Shown here piece by piece: positions 24,484 through 37,700 of a stretch of 64,000 bases of DNA (position 1 is its first letter; each line of letters starts with the position of its first letter). The notes under the pieces were generated by a model, which made no database searches, was not told the DNA's origin, and worked only from the letters and a program-made list of their open reading frames with translations. Made by a program: the position numbers and the translations under genes. The DNA is from Coriaria nepalensis (Eukaryota > Streptophyta > Magnoliopsida > Cucurbitales > Coriariaceae), in contig CP114481.1 in the NCBI GenBank assembly GCA_027186245.1, positions 40,455,501 to 40,519,500 on the forward strand, in the 5' to 3' direction.

Positions 24484-26720
24484 TAGCAAGTCGAACGTAT
24501 TCTAGTTTTGCACTACAGACACAAAATTTTGTGCATTACTTGCAAATGATCATTGCAAGCAAAGTGTGCATTCGTTTAACCTTAAAATCATTTCAATGAG
24601 TCATTTCAAGTCAATAACTTATTTCAAAACAAGTCGAACGAATTCTTGTTTTGCACTACAGACACAACTTTTGTGCATAACTTGCAAATGATCATTGCAA
24701 GGAAAGTGTGCATTCGTTTAACCTTAAAATCATTTCAATGAGTCATTTCAAGTCAATAACTTATTTCATAGCAAGTCGAACGTATTCTAGTTTTGCACTA
24801 CAGACACAAAATTTTGTGCATAACTTGCAAATGATCATTGCAAGGAAAGTGTGCATTCGTTTAACCTTAAAATCATTTTAATGAGTCATTTCAAGTCAAT
24901 AACTTATATCAAAGCAAGTCGAACGAATTCTAGTTTTGCACTACACACACAACTTTTGTGCATAACTTGCAAATGATCATTGCAAGGAAAGTGAGCATTC
25001 GTTTAACCTTAAAATCATTTCAATGAGTCATTTCAAGTCAATAACTTATGTCAAAGCAAGTCGAACGATTTCTAGTTTTATACTACAAACACAACTTTTG
25101 TGCATAACTTGCAAATGATCATTGCAAGGAAAGTGTGCATTCGTTTAACCTTAAAATCATTTCAATAAGTCATTTCAAGTCAATTACTTATTTCAAAGCA
25201 AGTCGAACGAATTCTATTTTTGCACTACAGACACAACTTTTGCGCATAACTTGCAAATGATCATTGCAAGGAAAGTGTGCATTCGTTTAACCTTAAAATC
25301 ATTTCAATGAGTCATTTCAAGTCAATAACTTATGTAAAAGCAAGTCGAACGAATTCTAGTTTTGTACTACACACACAACTTTTGTGCATAACTTCCAAAT
25401 GATCATTGCAAGGAAAGTGTGCATTCGTTTAACCTTAAAATCATTTCAATGAGTCATTTCAAGTCAATAACTTACTCCAAAGCAAGTCGAACGAATTCTA
25501 GTTTTGCACTACAGACAGAACTTTTGTGCATAACTTGCAAATGATCATTGCAAGGAAAGTGTGCATTCGTTTATCCTTAAAAACAGTTCAATGAGTCATT
25601 TCAAGTCAATCACTTATTTCAAAGCAATTCGAACGAATTCTATTTTTGCACTACAAACACAAGTTTTGTGCATAACTTGCAAATGATCATTGCAAGGAAA
25701 GTGTGCATTCGTTTAAAATTACAATCATTTCAATGAGTCCTATCAAGTCAATAACTTACGTCAAAGCAATTCGAACGAATTCTAGTTTTGCACTACAGAC
25801 ACAACTTTTGTGCATAACTTGCAAATGATCATTGCAAGGAAAGTGTGCATTCATTTAACCTTAAAATCATTTCAATGAGTCATTTCAAGTCAATAACTTA
25901 TGTCAAAGCAAGTCGAACGAATAACAGTTTTGCACTACACACACAACTTTTGTGCATAACTTGCAAATGATCATTGCAAGGAAAGTGTGCATTCTTTTAA
26001 CCTTAAAATAATTTCAATGAGTCATTTCAAGTCAATAACTTATTTCAAAGCAAGTCGAACGAATTCAAGTTTTGCACTACAAACACAAGTTTTGTGCATA
26101 ACATGCAAATGATCATTGCAGGGAAAGTGTGCTTTCGTTTAACCTTAAAATCATTTCAAGTCAATAACTTATTTCAAAGCAATTCGAACGAATTCTAGTT
26201 TTGCACTACAGACACAACTTTTGTGCTTAACTTGCAAATGATCATTCCAAGGAAAGTGGGCATTCGTTTGGCCTTAAAATCATTTCTATCAGTCATTTCA
26301 AGTCAATAACTTATTTCAAAGCAATTCGAACGAATTCTAGTTTTGCACTATGGACACAACTTTTGTGCATAACATGCAAATGATCATTGCAAGGAAAGTG
26401 TGCATTCGTTTAACCTTAAAATAATTTCAATGAGTCATTTCAAGTCAATAACTTATTTCAAAGCAAGTTGAACGAATTCAAGTTTTGCACTACAGACACA
26501 AGTTTTGTGCATAACTTGCAAATGATCATTGCAAGGAAAGTGTGCATTCGTTTAAACTTAAAATCATTTCAATGAGTCATTTCAAGTCAATAACTTACTC
26601 CAAAGCAAGTCGAACGAATTCTAGTTTTGCACTACAGACACAACTTTTGTGCATGCAAAGGATCATTGCAAGGAAAGTGTGCATTCGTTTAACCTTAAAA
26701 TCATTTCAATGAGTCATTTT

Positions 26721-29700
26721 AAGGCAATAACTTATTTCAAAGCAAGTCGAACGAATTCTTGTTTTGCACTACAGACACAACTTTTGTGCATAACTTGCAA
26801 ATGATCATTGCAAGGAAAGTGTGCATTCATTTAACCTTAAAATCATTTCAATGAGTCATTTCAAGTCAATAACTTATGTCAAAGAAAGTCGAACGAATAA
26901 CAGTTTTGCACTACACACACAACTTTTGTGCATAACTTGCAAATGATCATTGCAAGGAAAGTGTGCATTCTTTTAACCTTAAAATAATTTCAATGAGTCA
27001 TTTCAAGTCAATAACTTATTTCAAAGCAAGTCGAACGAATTCAAGTTTTGCACTACAAACACAAGTTTTGTGCATAACATGCAAATGATCATTGCAGGGA
27101 AAGTGTGCTTTCGTTTAACCTTAAAATCATTTCAAGTCAATAACTTATTTCAAAGCAATTCGAACGAATTCTAGTTTTGCACTACAGACACAACTTTTGT
27201 GCATAACTTGCAAATGATCATTCCAAGGAAAGTGGGCATTCGTTTGGCCTTAAAATCATTTCAATGAGTCATTTAAAGTCAATAACTTATGTCAAAGCAA
27301 GTCGAACGAATTCTAGTTTTGCACTACACACACAACTTTTGTGCATAACTTCCAAATGATCATTGCAAGGAAAGTGTGCATTCGTTTAACCTTAAAATCA
27401 TTTCAATGAGTCATTTCAAGTCAATAACTTATTTCATAGCAAGTTGAACGTATTCTAATTTTGCACTACAAACACAACTTTTGTGCATAACTTGCAAATG
27501 TTCATTGCAAGGAAAGTGTGCATTCGTTTAACCTTAAAATCATTTCAATTAGTCATTTCAAGTCAATAACTTATTTCAAAGCAAGTCGAACGAATTCTAG
27601 TTTTGCACTACAGACACAACTTTTGTGCATAACTTGCAAATGATCATTGCAAGGAAAGTGTGCATTCGTTTAACCTTAAAATCATTTCAATGAGTCATTT
27701 CAAGTCAATAACTTATTTCATAGCAAGTCGAACGTATTCTAGTTTTGCACTACAGACACAAAATTTTGTGCATTACTTGCAAATGATCATTGCAAGCATA
27801 GTGTGCATTCGTTTAACCTTAAAATCATTTCAATGAGTCATTTCAAGTCAATAACTTATTTCAAAACAAGTCGAACGAATTCTTGTTTTGCACTACAGAC
27901 ACAACTTTTGTGCATAACTTGCAAATGATCATTGCAAGGAAAGTGTGCATTCGTTTAACCTTAAAATCATTTCAATGAGTCATTTCAAGTCAATAACTTA
28001 TTTCATAGCAAGTCGAACGTATTCTAGTTTTGCACTACAGACACAAAATTTTGTGCATAACTTGCAAATGATCATTGCAAGGAAAGTGTGCATTCGTTTA
28101 ACCTTAAAATCATTTCAATGAGTCATTTCAAGTCAATAACTTATATCAAAGCAAGTCGAACGAATTCTAGTTTTGCACTACACACACAACTTTTGTGCAT
28201 AACTTGCAAATGATCATTGCAAGGAAAGTGAGCATTCGTTTAACCTTAAAATCATTTCAATGAGTCATTTCAAGTCAATAACTTATGTCAAAGCAAGTCG
28301 AACGATTTCTAGTTTTATACTACAAACACAACTTTTGTGCATAACTTGCAAATGATCATTGCAAGGAAAGTGTGCATTCGTTTAACCTTAAAATCATTTC
28401 AATGAGTCATTTCAAGTCAATAACTTATGTAAAAGCAAGTCGAACGAATTCTAGTTTTGCACTACACACACAACTTTTGTGCATAACTTCCAAATGATCA
28501 TTGCAAGGAAAGTGTGCATTCGTTTAACCTTAAAATCATTTCAATGAGTCATTTCAAGTCAATAACTTACTCCAAAGCAAGTCGAACGAATTCTAGTTTT
28601 GCACTACAGACAGAACTTTTGTGCATAACTTGCAAATGATCATTGCAAGGAAAGTGTGCATTCGTTTATCCTTAAAAACAGTTCAATGAGTCATTTCAAG
28701 TCAATCACTTATTTCAAACCAATTCGAACGAATTCTATTTTTGCACTACAAACACAAGTTTTGTGCATAACTTGCAAATGATCATTGCAAGGAAAGTGTG
28801 CATTCGTTTAAAATTACAATCATTTCAATGAGTCCTATCAAGTCAATAACTTACGTCAAAGCAATTCGAACGAATTCTAGTTTTGCACTACAGACACAAC
28901 TTTTGTGCATAACTTGCAAATGATCATTGCAAGGAAAGTGTGCATTCATTTAACCTTAAAATCATTTCAATGAGTCATTTCAAGTCAATAACTTATGTCA
29001 AAGCAAGTCGAACGAATAACAGTTTTGCACTACACACACAACTTTTGTGCATAACTTGCAAATGATCATTGCAAGGAAAGTGTGCATTCTTTTAACCTTA
29101 AAATAATTTCAATGAGTCATTTCAAGTCAATAACTTATTTCAAAGCAAGTCGAACGAATTCAAGTTTTGCACTACAAACACAAGTTTTGTGCATAACATG
29201 CAAATGATCATTGCAGGGAAAGTGTGCTTTCGTTTAACCTTAAAATCATTTCAAGTCAATAACTTATTTCAAAGCAATTCGAACGAATTCTAGTTTTGCA
29301 CTACAGACACAACTTTTGTGCTTAACTTGCAAATGATCATTCCAAGGAAAGTGGGCATTCGTTTGGCCTTAAAATCATTTCTATCAGTCATTTCAAGTCA
29401 ATAACTTATTTCAAAGCAATTCGAACGAATTCTAGTTTTGCACTATAGACACAACTTTTGTGCATAACTTGCAAATGATCATTGCAAGGAAAGTGTGCAT
29501 TCGTTTAACCTTAAAATCATTTCAATGAGTCATTTGAAGTCAATAACTTATTTCAAAGCAAGTCGAACGAATTCTAGTTTTGCACTACAGACACAACTTT
29601 TGTGCATAACTTGCAAATGATCATTGCAACGAACGTGTGCATTCGTTTAAAATTAAAATCATTTCAATGAGTCCTTTCAAGTCAATAACTTATTTCAAAG

Positions 29701-30512
29701 CAATTCGAACGAATTCTAGTTTTGCACTACAGACACAACTTTTGTGCATAACTTGCAAATGATCATTGCAAGGAAAGTGTGCATTCGTTTATCCTTAAAA
29801 TCATTTCAATGAGTCATTTCAAGTCAATAACTTATTTCAAAGCAAGTCGAACGAATTCAAGTTTTGCACTACAAACACAAGTTTTGTGCATAACATGCAA
29901 ATGATCATTGCAGGGAAAGTGTGCTTTCGTTTAACCTTAAAATCATTTCAAGTCAATAACTTATTTCAAAGCAATTAGAACGAATTCTAGTTTTGCACTA
30001 CAGACACAACTTTTGTGCATAACTTGCAAATGATCATTCCAAGGAAAGTGGGCATTCGTTTGGCCTTAAAATCATTTCTATCAGTCATTTCAAGTCAATA
30101 ACTTATTTCAAAGCAATTCGAACGAATTCTAGTTTTGCACTATGGACACAACTTTTGTGCATAACATGCAAATGATCATTGCAAGGAAAGTGTGCATTCG
30201 TTTAACCTTAAAATAATTTCAATGAGTCATTTCAAGTCAATAACTTATTTCAAAGCAAGTTGAACGAATTCAAGTTTTGCACTACAGACACAAGTTTTGT
30301 GCATAACTTGCAAATGATCATTGCAAGGAAAGTGTGCATTCGTTTAAACTTAAAATCATTTCAATGAGTCATTTCAAGTCAATAACTTACTCCAAAGCAA
30401 GTCGAACGAATTCTAGTTTTGCACTACAGACACAACTTTTGTGCATGCAAAGGATCATTGCAAGGAAAGTGTGCATTCGTTTAACCTTAAAATCATTTCA
30501 ATGAGTCATTTT
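26721..30512. repeat. Domain D long HOR, copy 2 (3792 bp, 27-mer)
   Basis: Aligned with the previous copy at an offset of 3237 bp until about 28.38 kb. There one monomer (the AATAAGTC/TATTTTTGCAC monomer at about 25.2 kb) is missing, shifting the offset to 3095. A five-monomer segment matching 22.1-22.9 kb is added at about 29.4-30.2 kb. Net length is 27 x 142 with three 13-bp deletions, one 5-bp deletion and two P insertions. Confidence 0.85.
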
Positions 30513-32070
30513 AAGGCAATAACTTATTTCAAAGCAAGTCGAACGAATTCTTGTTTTGCACTACAGACACAACTTTTGTGCATAACTTGCAAATGATCAT
30601 TGCAAGGAAAGTGTGCATTCATTTAACCTTAAAATCATTTCAATGAGTCATTTCAAGTCAATAACTTATGTCAAAGCAATTCGAACGAATTCTAGTTTTG
30701 CACTATGGACACAACTTTTGTGCATAACATGCAAATGATCATTGCAAGGAAAGTGTGCATTCGTTTAACCTTAAAATAATTTCAATGAGTCATTTCAAGT
30801 CAATAACTTATTTCAAAGCAAGTTGAACGAATTCAAATTTTGCACTACAGACACAAGTTTTGTGCATAACTTGCAAATGATCATTGCAAGGAAAGTGTGC
30901 ATTCGTTTAAACTTAAAATCATTTCAATGAGTCATTTCAAGTCAATAACTTACTCCAAAGCAAGTCGAACGAATTCTAGTTTTGCACTACAGACACAACT
31001 TTTGTGCATGCAAAGGATCATTGCAAGGAAAGTGTGCATTCGTTTAACCTTAAAATCATTTCAATGAGTCATTTTAAGGCAATAACTTATTTCAAAGCAA
31101 GTCGAACGAATTCTTGTTTTGCACTACAGACACAACTTTTGTGCATAACTTGCAAATGATCATTGCAAGGAAAGTGTGCATTCATTTAACCTTAAAATCA
31201 TTTCAATGAGTCATTTCAAGTCAATAACTTATGTCAAAGAAAGTCGAACGAATAACAGTTTTGCACTACACACACAACTTTTGTGCATAACTTGCAAATG
31301 ATCATTGCAAGGAAAGTGTGCATTCTTTTAACCTTAAAATAATTTCAATGAGTCATTTCAAGTCAATAACTTATTTCAAAGCAAGTCGAACGAATTCAAG
31401 TTTTGCACTACAAACACAAGTTTTGTGCATAACATGCAAATGATCATTGCAGGGAAAGTGTGCTTTCGTTTAACCTTAAAATCATTTCAAGTCAATAACT
31501 TATTTCAAAGCAATTCGAACGAATTCTAATTTTGCACTACAGACACAACTTTTGTGCATAACTTGCAAATGATCATTCCAAGGAAAGTGGGCATTCGTTT
31601 GGCCTTAAAATCATTTCTATCAGTAATTTCAAGTCAATAACTTATTTCAAAGCAATTCGAACGAATTCTAGTTTTGCACTATAGACACAACTTTTGTGCA
31701 TAACTTGCAAATGATCATTGCAAGGAAAGTGTGCATTCGTTTAACCTTAAAATAATTTCAATGAGTCATTTCAAGTCAATAACTTATTTCAAAGCAAGTC
31801 GAACGAATTCAAGTTTTGCACTACAGACACATGTTTTGTGCATAACTTGCAAATGATCATTGCAAGGAAAGTGTGCATTCGTTTAAACGTAAAATCATTT
31901 CAATGAGTCATTTCAAGTCAATAACTTACTCCAAAGCAAGTCGAACGAATTCTAGTTTTGCACTACAGACACAACTTTTGTGCATGCAAATGATCATTGC
32001 AAGGAAAGTGTGCATTCGTTTAACCTTAAAATCATTTAAATGAGTCATTTTAAGTCAATAACTTATTTCA
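30513..32070. repeat. Domain D exit: 563-bp 4-mer and D/E transition
   Basis: The 563-bp 4-mer is repeated here (30513-31075, restarting at 31076), as at the domain entry. From about 31.5 kb the variants become mixed (CAGTAATTTC, ACATGTTTTG, TAAACGTAAAA). The domain E order starts by about 32.1 kb. I could not place the junction to one monomer. Confidence 0.78.
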
Positions 32071-32922
32071 TAGCAAGTCGAACGTATTCTAGTTTTGCAC
32101 TACAGACACAACTTTTGTGCATAACTTGCAAATGATCATTGCAAGGAAAGTGTGCATTCGTTTAACCTTAAAATCATTTCAATGAGTCATTTCAAGTCAA
32201 TAACTTATTTCAAAGCAATTCGAACGAATTCTAGTTTTGCACTACAGACACAACTTTTGTGCATAACTTGCAAATGATCATTGCAAGGAAAGTGTGCATT
32301 CGTTTAACCTTAAAATCATTTCAATGAGTCATTTCAAGTCAATAAGTTATTTCAAAGCAAGTCGAACGAATTCTAGTTTTGCACTACAGACACAACTTTT
32401 GTGCATAACTTGCAAATGATCATTGCAATGAACGTGTGCATTCGTTTAAAATTAAAATCATTTCAATGAGTCCTTTCAAGTCAATAACTTATTTCAAAGC
32501 AATTCGAACGAATTCTAGTTTTGCACTACAGACACAACTTTTGTGCATAACTTGCAAATGATCATTGCAAGGAAAGTGTGCATTCGTTTATCCTTAAAAT
32601 CATTTCAATGAGTCATTTCAAATCAATCACTTATTTCAAAGCAATTCGAACGAATTCTATTTTTCAACAACAAACACAAGTTTTGTGCATAACTTGCAAA
32701 TGATCATTGCAAGGAAAGTGTGCATTCGTTTAACCTTAAAATCATTTCAATGAGTCATTTCAAGTCAATAACTTATTTTAAAGCAATTCGAACGAATTCT
32801 AGTTTTGCACTACAGACACAACTTTTGCGCATAACTTGCAAATGATCATTGCAAGGAATGTGTGCATTCGTTTAAAATTAAAATCATTTCAAAGAGTCAT
32901 TTCAAGTCAATAACTTATTTCA

Positions 32923-33059
32923 AAGCAAGTCGAACAAATTCTAGATTTGCACTACAGACACAACTTTTGTGCATGCAAATGATCATTGCAAGGAAAGTGT
33001 GCATTCGTTTAACCTTAAAATCATTTCAATGAGTCATTTTAAGTCAATAACTTATTTCA
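32923..33059. repeat. 137-bp monomer subtype (5-bp deletion)
   Basis: GTGCATAACTTGCAAATG has become GTGCATGCAAATG, removing 5 bp at about monomer positions 53-57. This creates GCATGC (SphI) and ATGCAAAT, the POU octamer word. I find no copy before about 17.3 kb. It then marks fixed positions in domains D (23414, 26651, 30443, 31006) and E, usually immediately before a P monomer in domain E. It is a useful landmark for aligning HOR units. Confidence 0.92.
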
Positions 33060-33202
33060 TAGCAAGTCGAACGTATTCTAGTTTTGCACTACAGACACAA
33101 AATTTTGTGCACAACTTGCAAATGATCATTGGAAGGAAAGTGTGCATTCGTTTAACCTTAAAATCATTTCAATGAGTCATTTCAAGTCAATAACTTATTT
33201 CA
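33060..33202. repeat. Palindromic 'P' monomer subtype (143 bp)
   Basis: This subtype opens TAGCAAGTCG, has GTATTC in place of GAATTC, and has one extra A. The extra base turns the imperfect CACAACTTTTGTG into the perfect 14-bp palindrome CACAAAATTTTGTG (33096-33109). In this copy the following GTGCAC change adds an overlapping 10-bp palindrome, TTGTGCACAA (33105-33114). The same linked set of variants appears in domains A, C, D, E and the tail, for example near 315, 2306, 15231, 24516 and 60377. It is therefore an old, stably inherited monomer class. Later copies often carry GGAAGG in the 21-bp dyad as well. Confidence 0.9.
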
Positions 33203-33912
33203 AAGCAATTCGAACGAATTCTAGTTTTGCACTATAGAGACAACTTTTGTGCATAACTTGCAAATGATCATTGCAAGGAAAGTGTGCATTCGTTTGAAAT
33301 TAAAATCATTTCAATGAGTCCTTTCAAGACAATAACTTATTTCGAAGCAAGTCGAATGAATTCTAGTTTTGCACTACAGACATAACTTTTGTGCATAACT
33401 TGCAAATGATCATTGCAAGGAAAGTGTGCATTCGTTTAACCTTAAAATCATTTCAATGAGTCATTTCAAGTCAATAACTTATTTCAAAGCAATTCGAACG
33501 AATTCTAGTTTTGCACTACAGACACAACTTTTGCGCATAACTTGCAAATCATCATTGCAAGGAAAGTGTGCATTCGTTTAAAATTAAAATCATTTCAAAG
33601 AGTCCTTTCAAGTCAATAACTTATTTCAACGCAAGTCGAACGAATTCTAGTTTTGCACTACAGACACAACTTTTGTGCATAACGAGCAAATGATCACTGC
33701 AAGGAAAGTGTGCATTCATTTTACCTTAAAATCATTTCAATGAGTCATTTCAAGTCAATAACTTATGTCAAAGCAAGTCGAACGAAAAACAGTTTTGCAC
33801 TACACACACAACTTTTGTGCATAACTTGGAAATGATCATTGCAAGGAAAGTGTGCATTCTTTTAACCTTAAAATAATTTCAATGAGTCATTTCAAGTCAA
33901 TAACTTATTTCA

Positions 33913-34041
33913 AAGCAAGTCGAACGAATTCAAGTTTTGCACTACAAACACAAGTTTTGTGCATAAAATGCAAATGATCATTGCAAGGAAAGTGTGCTTT
34001 CGTTTAACCTTAAAATCATTTCAAGTCAATAACTTATTTCA
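33913..34041. repeat. 129-bp monomer subtype (13-bp deletion)
   Basis: One of the two ATTTCAA words and the bases between them are lost, so ATCATTTCAA runs directly into GTCAATAAC. I see none in roughly the first 14.5 kb. Later copies near 14602, 16574, 22632, 23891, 26150, 27125, 31490 and twice in most domain E units nearly always share linked changes: CAAGTTTTGCAC with GTGTGCTTTCG, or TTTCTACTAC with TTGTAAATG. That shows two lineages of short monomer propagated by HOR copying. Confidence 0.92.
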
Positions 34042-34751
34042 AAGCAATTCGAACGAATTCTAGTTTTGCACTACAGACACAACTTTTGTGCATAACTTGC
34101 AAATGATCATTCCAAGGAAAGTGGGCATTCGTTTGACCTTAAAATCATTTCAATTAGTCATTTCAAGTCAATAACTTTTTTCAAAGCAATTCGAACGAAT
34201 TCTAGTTTTGCACTATAGACACAACTTTTGTGCATAACTTGCAAATGATCATTGCAAGGAAAGTGTGCATTCGTTTAACCTTAAAATCATTTCAATGAGT
34301 CATTTCAAGTCAATAACTTATTTCAAAGCAGGTCGAACGAATTCTAGTTTTGCACTACAGACACAACTTTTGTGCATAACTTGCAAATGATAATTGCAAG
34401 GAACGTGTGCATTCCTCTAAAATTAAAATCATTTCAATGAGTCCTTTCAAGTCAATAACTTATTTCAAAGCAATTCGAACGAATTCTAGTTTTGCACTAC
34501 AGACACAACTTTTGTGCATAACTTGCAAATGATCATTGCAAGGAAAGTGTGCATTCGTTTATCCTTAAAATCATTTCAATGAGTCATTTCAAATCAATCA
34601 CTTATTTCAAAGCAATTCGAACGAATTCTATTTTTGCACTACAAACACAAGTTTTGTGCATAACTTGCAAATGATCATTGCAAGGAAAGTGTGCATTCGT
34701 TAAAAATTAAAATCATTTCAACGAGTCATTTCAAGTCAATAACTTACTCCA

Positions 34752-37700
34752 AAGCAAGTCGAAAGAATTCTAGTTTTGCACTACAGACACAACTTTTGTG
34801 CATGCAAATGATCATTGCAAGGAAGGTGTGCATTCGTTTAACTTTAAAATCATTTCAATGAGTCATTTCAAGTCAATAACTTATGTCATAGCAAGTCGAA
34901 CGTATTATAGTTTTGCACTACAGACACAAAATTTTGTGCACAACTTGCAAATGATCATTGGAAGGAAAGTGTGCATTCGTTTAACCTTAAAATCATTTCA
35001 ATGAGTCATTTCAAGTCAATAACTTATTTCAAAGCAATTCGAACGAATTCTAGTTTTGCACTATAGAGACAACTTTTGTGCATAACTTGCAAATGATCAT
35101 TGCAAGGAAAGTGTGCATTCGTTTAACCTTAAAATCATTTCAATGAGTCGCTTCAAGTCAATAACTTATTTCAAAGCAATTCGAACGAATTCTAGTTTTG
35201 CACTACAGAGACAACTTTTGTGCATAACTTGCAAATGATCATTGCAAGGAAAGTGTGCATTCGTTTAAAATTAAAATCATTTCAATGAGTCCTTTCAAGT
35301 CAGTAACTTATTTCGAAGCAAGTCGAACGAATTCTAGTTTTCTACTACAAACACAACTTTTGTGCATAACTTGTAAATGATCATTGCAAGGAAAGTGTGC
35401 TTTCGTTTAACCTTAAAATCATTTCAAGTCAATAACTTATTTCAAAGCAATTCGAACGAATTCTAGTTTTGCACTACAGACACAACTTTTGTGCATAACT
35501 TGCAAATGATCATTGCAAGGAAAGTGTGCATTCGTTTAACCTTAAAATCATTTCAATGAGTCATTTCAAGTCAATAACTTATTTCAAAGCAATTCGAACG
35601 AATTCTAGTTTTGCACTACAGACACAACTTTTGTGCATAACTTGCAAATGATCATTGCAAGGAAAGTGTGCATTCGTTTAACCTTAAAATCATTTCAATG
35701 AGTCATTTCAAGTCAATAAGTTATTTCAAAGCAAGTCGAACGAATTCTAGTTTTGCACTACAGACACAACTTTTGTGCATAACTTGCAAATGATCATTGC
35801 AATGAACGTGTGCATTCGTTTAAAATTAAAATCATTTCAATGAGTCCTTTCAAGTCAATAACTTATTTCAAAGCAATTCGAACGAATTCTAGTTTTGCAC
35901 TACAGACACAACTTTTGTGCATAACTTGCAAATGATCATTGCAAGGAAAGTGTGCATTCGTTTATCCTTAAAATCATTTCAATGAGTCATTTCAAATCAA
36001 TCACTTATTTCAAAGCAATTCGAACGAATTCTATTTTTCAACAACAAACACAAGTTTTGTGCATAACTTGCAAATGATCATTGCAAGGAAAGTGTGCATT
36101 CGTTTAACCTTAAAATCATTTCAATGAGTCATTTCAAGTCAATAACTTATTTTAAAGCAATTCGAACGAATTCTAGTTTTGCACTACAGACACAACTTTT
36201 GCGCATAACTTGCAAATGATCATTGCAAGGAATGTGTGCATTCGTTTAAAATTAAAATCATTTCAAAGAGTCATTTCAAGTCAATAACTTATTTCAAAGC
36301 AAGTCGAACAAATTCTAGATTTGCACTACAGACACAACTTTTGTGCATGCAAATGATCATTGCAAGGAAAGTGTGCATTCGTTTAACCTTAAAATCATTT
36401 CAATGAGTCATTTTAAGTCAATAACTTATTTCATAGCAAGTCGAACGTATTCTAGTTTTGCACTACAGACACAAAATTTTGTGCACAACTTGCAAATGAT
36501 CATTGGAAGGAAAGTGTGCATTCGTTTAACCTTAAAATCATTTCAATGAGTCATTTCAAGTCAATAACTTATTTCAAAGCAATTCGAACGAATTCTAGTT
36601 TTGCACTATAGAGACAACTTTTGTGCATAACTTGCAAATGATCATTGCAAGGAAAGTGTGCATTCGTTTGAAATTAAAATCATTTCAATGAGTCCTTTCA
36701 AGTCAATAACTTATTTCGAAGCAAGTCGAATGAATTCTAGTTTTGCACTACAGACATAACTTTTGTGCATAACTTGCAAATGATCATTGCAAGGAAAGTG
36801 TGCATTCGTTTAACCTTAAAATCATTTCAATGAGTCATTTCAAGTCAATAACTTATTTCAAAGCAATTCGAACGAATTCTAGTTTTGCACTACAGACACA
36901 ACTTTTGCGCATAACTTGCAAATCATCATTGCAAGGAAAGTGTGCATTCGTTTAAAATTAAAATCATTTCAAAGAGTCCTTTCAAGTCAATAACTTATTT
37001 CAACGCAAGTCGAACGAATTCTAGTTTTGCACTACAGACACAACTTTTGTGCATAACGAGCAAATGATCACTGCAAGGAAAGTGTGCATTCATTTTACCT
37101 TAAAATCATTTCAATGAGTCATTTCAAGTCAATAACTTATGTCAAAGCAAGTCGAACGAAAAACAGTTTTGCACTACACACACAACTTTTGTGCATAACT
37201 TGGAAATGATCATTGCAAGGAAAGTGTGCATTCTTTTAACCTTAAAATAATTTCAATGAGTCATTTCAAGTCAATAACTTATTTCAAAGCAAGTCGAACG
37301 AATTCAAGTTTTGCACTACAAACACAAGTTTTGTGCATAAAATGCAAATGATCATTGCAAGGAAAGTGTGCTTTCGTTTAACCTTAAAATCATTTCAAGT
37401 CAATAACTTATTTCAAAGCAATTCGAACGAATTCTAGTTTTGCACTACAGACACAACTTTTGTGCATAACTTGCAAATGATCATTCCAAGGAAAGTGGGC
37501 ATTCGTTTGACCTTAAAATCATTTCAATTAGTCATTTCAAGTCAATAACTTTTTTCAAAGCAATTCGAACGAATTCTAGTTTTGCACTATAGACACAACT
37601 TTTGTGCATAACTTGCAAATGATCATTGCAAGGAAAGTGTGCATTCATTTAACCTTAAAATCATTTCAATGAGTCATTTCAAGTCAATAACTTATTTCAA

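Larger units (their letters stand above)
23484..26720. repeat. Domain D long HOR, copy 1 (3237 bp, 23-mer)
   Basis: Length is 23 x 142 with two 13-bp deletions, one 5-bp deletion and two one-base P insertions (3266 - 31 + 2). Landmarks include AAGGCAATAAC, GTCGAACGATTTC with TTTATACTAC, CAAAACAAG, TTCAATTAGTC and GTAAAAGCAAG. Each reappears at the same offset in the next copy. Confidence 0.88.
32071..34751. repeat. Domain E unit 0 (partial, 2681 bp)
   Basis: This matches unit 1 at an offset of 3374 bp from about 32.1 kb onward, including AATAAGTTATT at 32341 and 35715. It lacks the first part of the standard unit. The first monomer is joined to domain D-like sequence. Confidence 0.85.

Noticed and set aside
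32969..33175. Recurrent 68-residue open frame at the 137-bp monomers of domain E (and 17357)
   Set aside because: It starts at GTG. The 5-bp deletion removes the usual TAA and the next P monomer restores an open frame. Its copy number follows the HOR, and the changes between copies are ordinary satellite variants.
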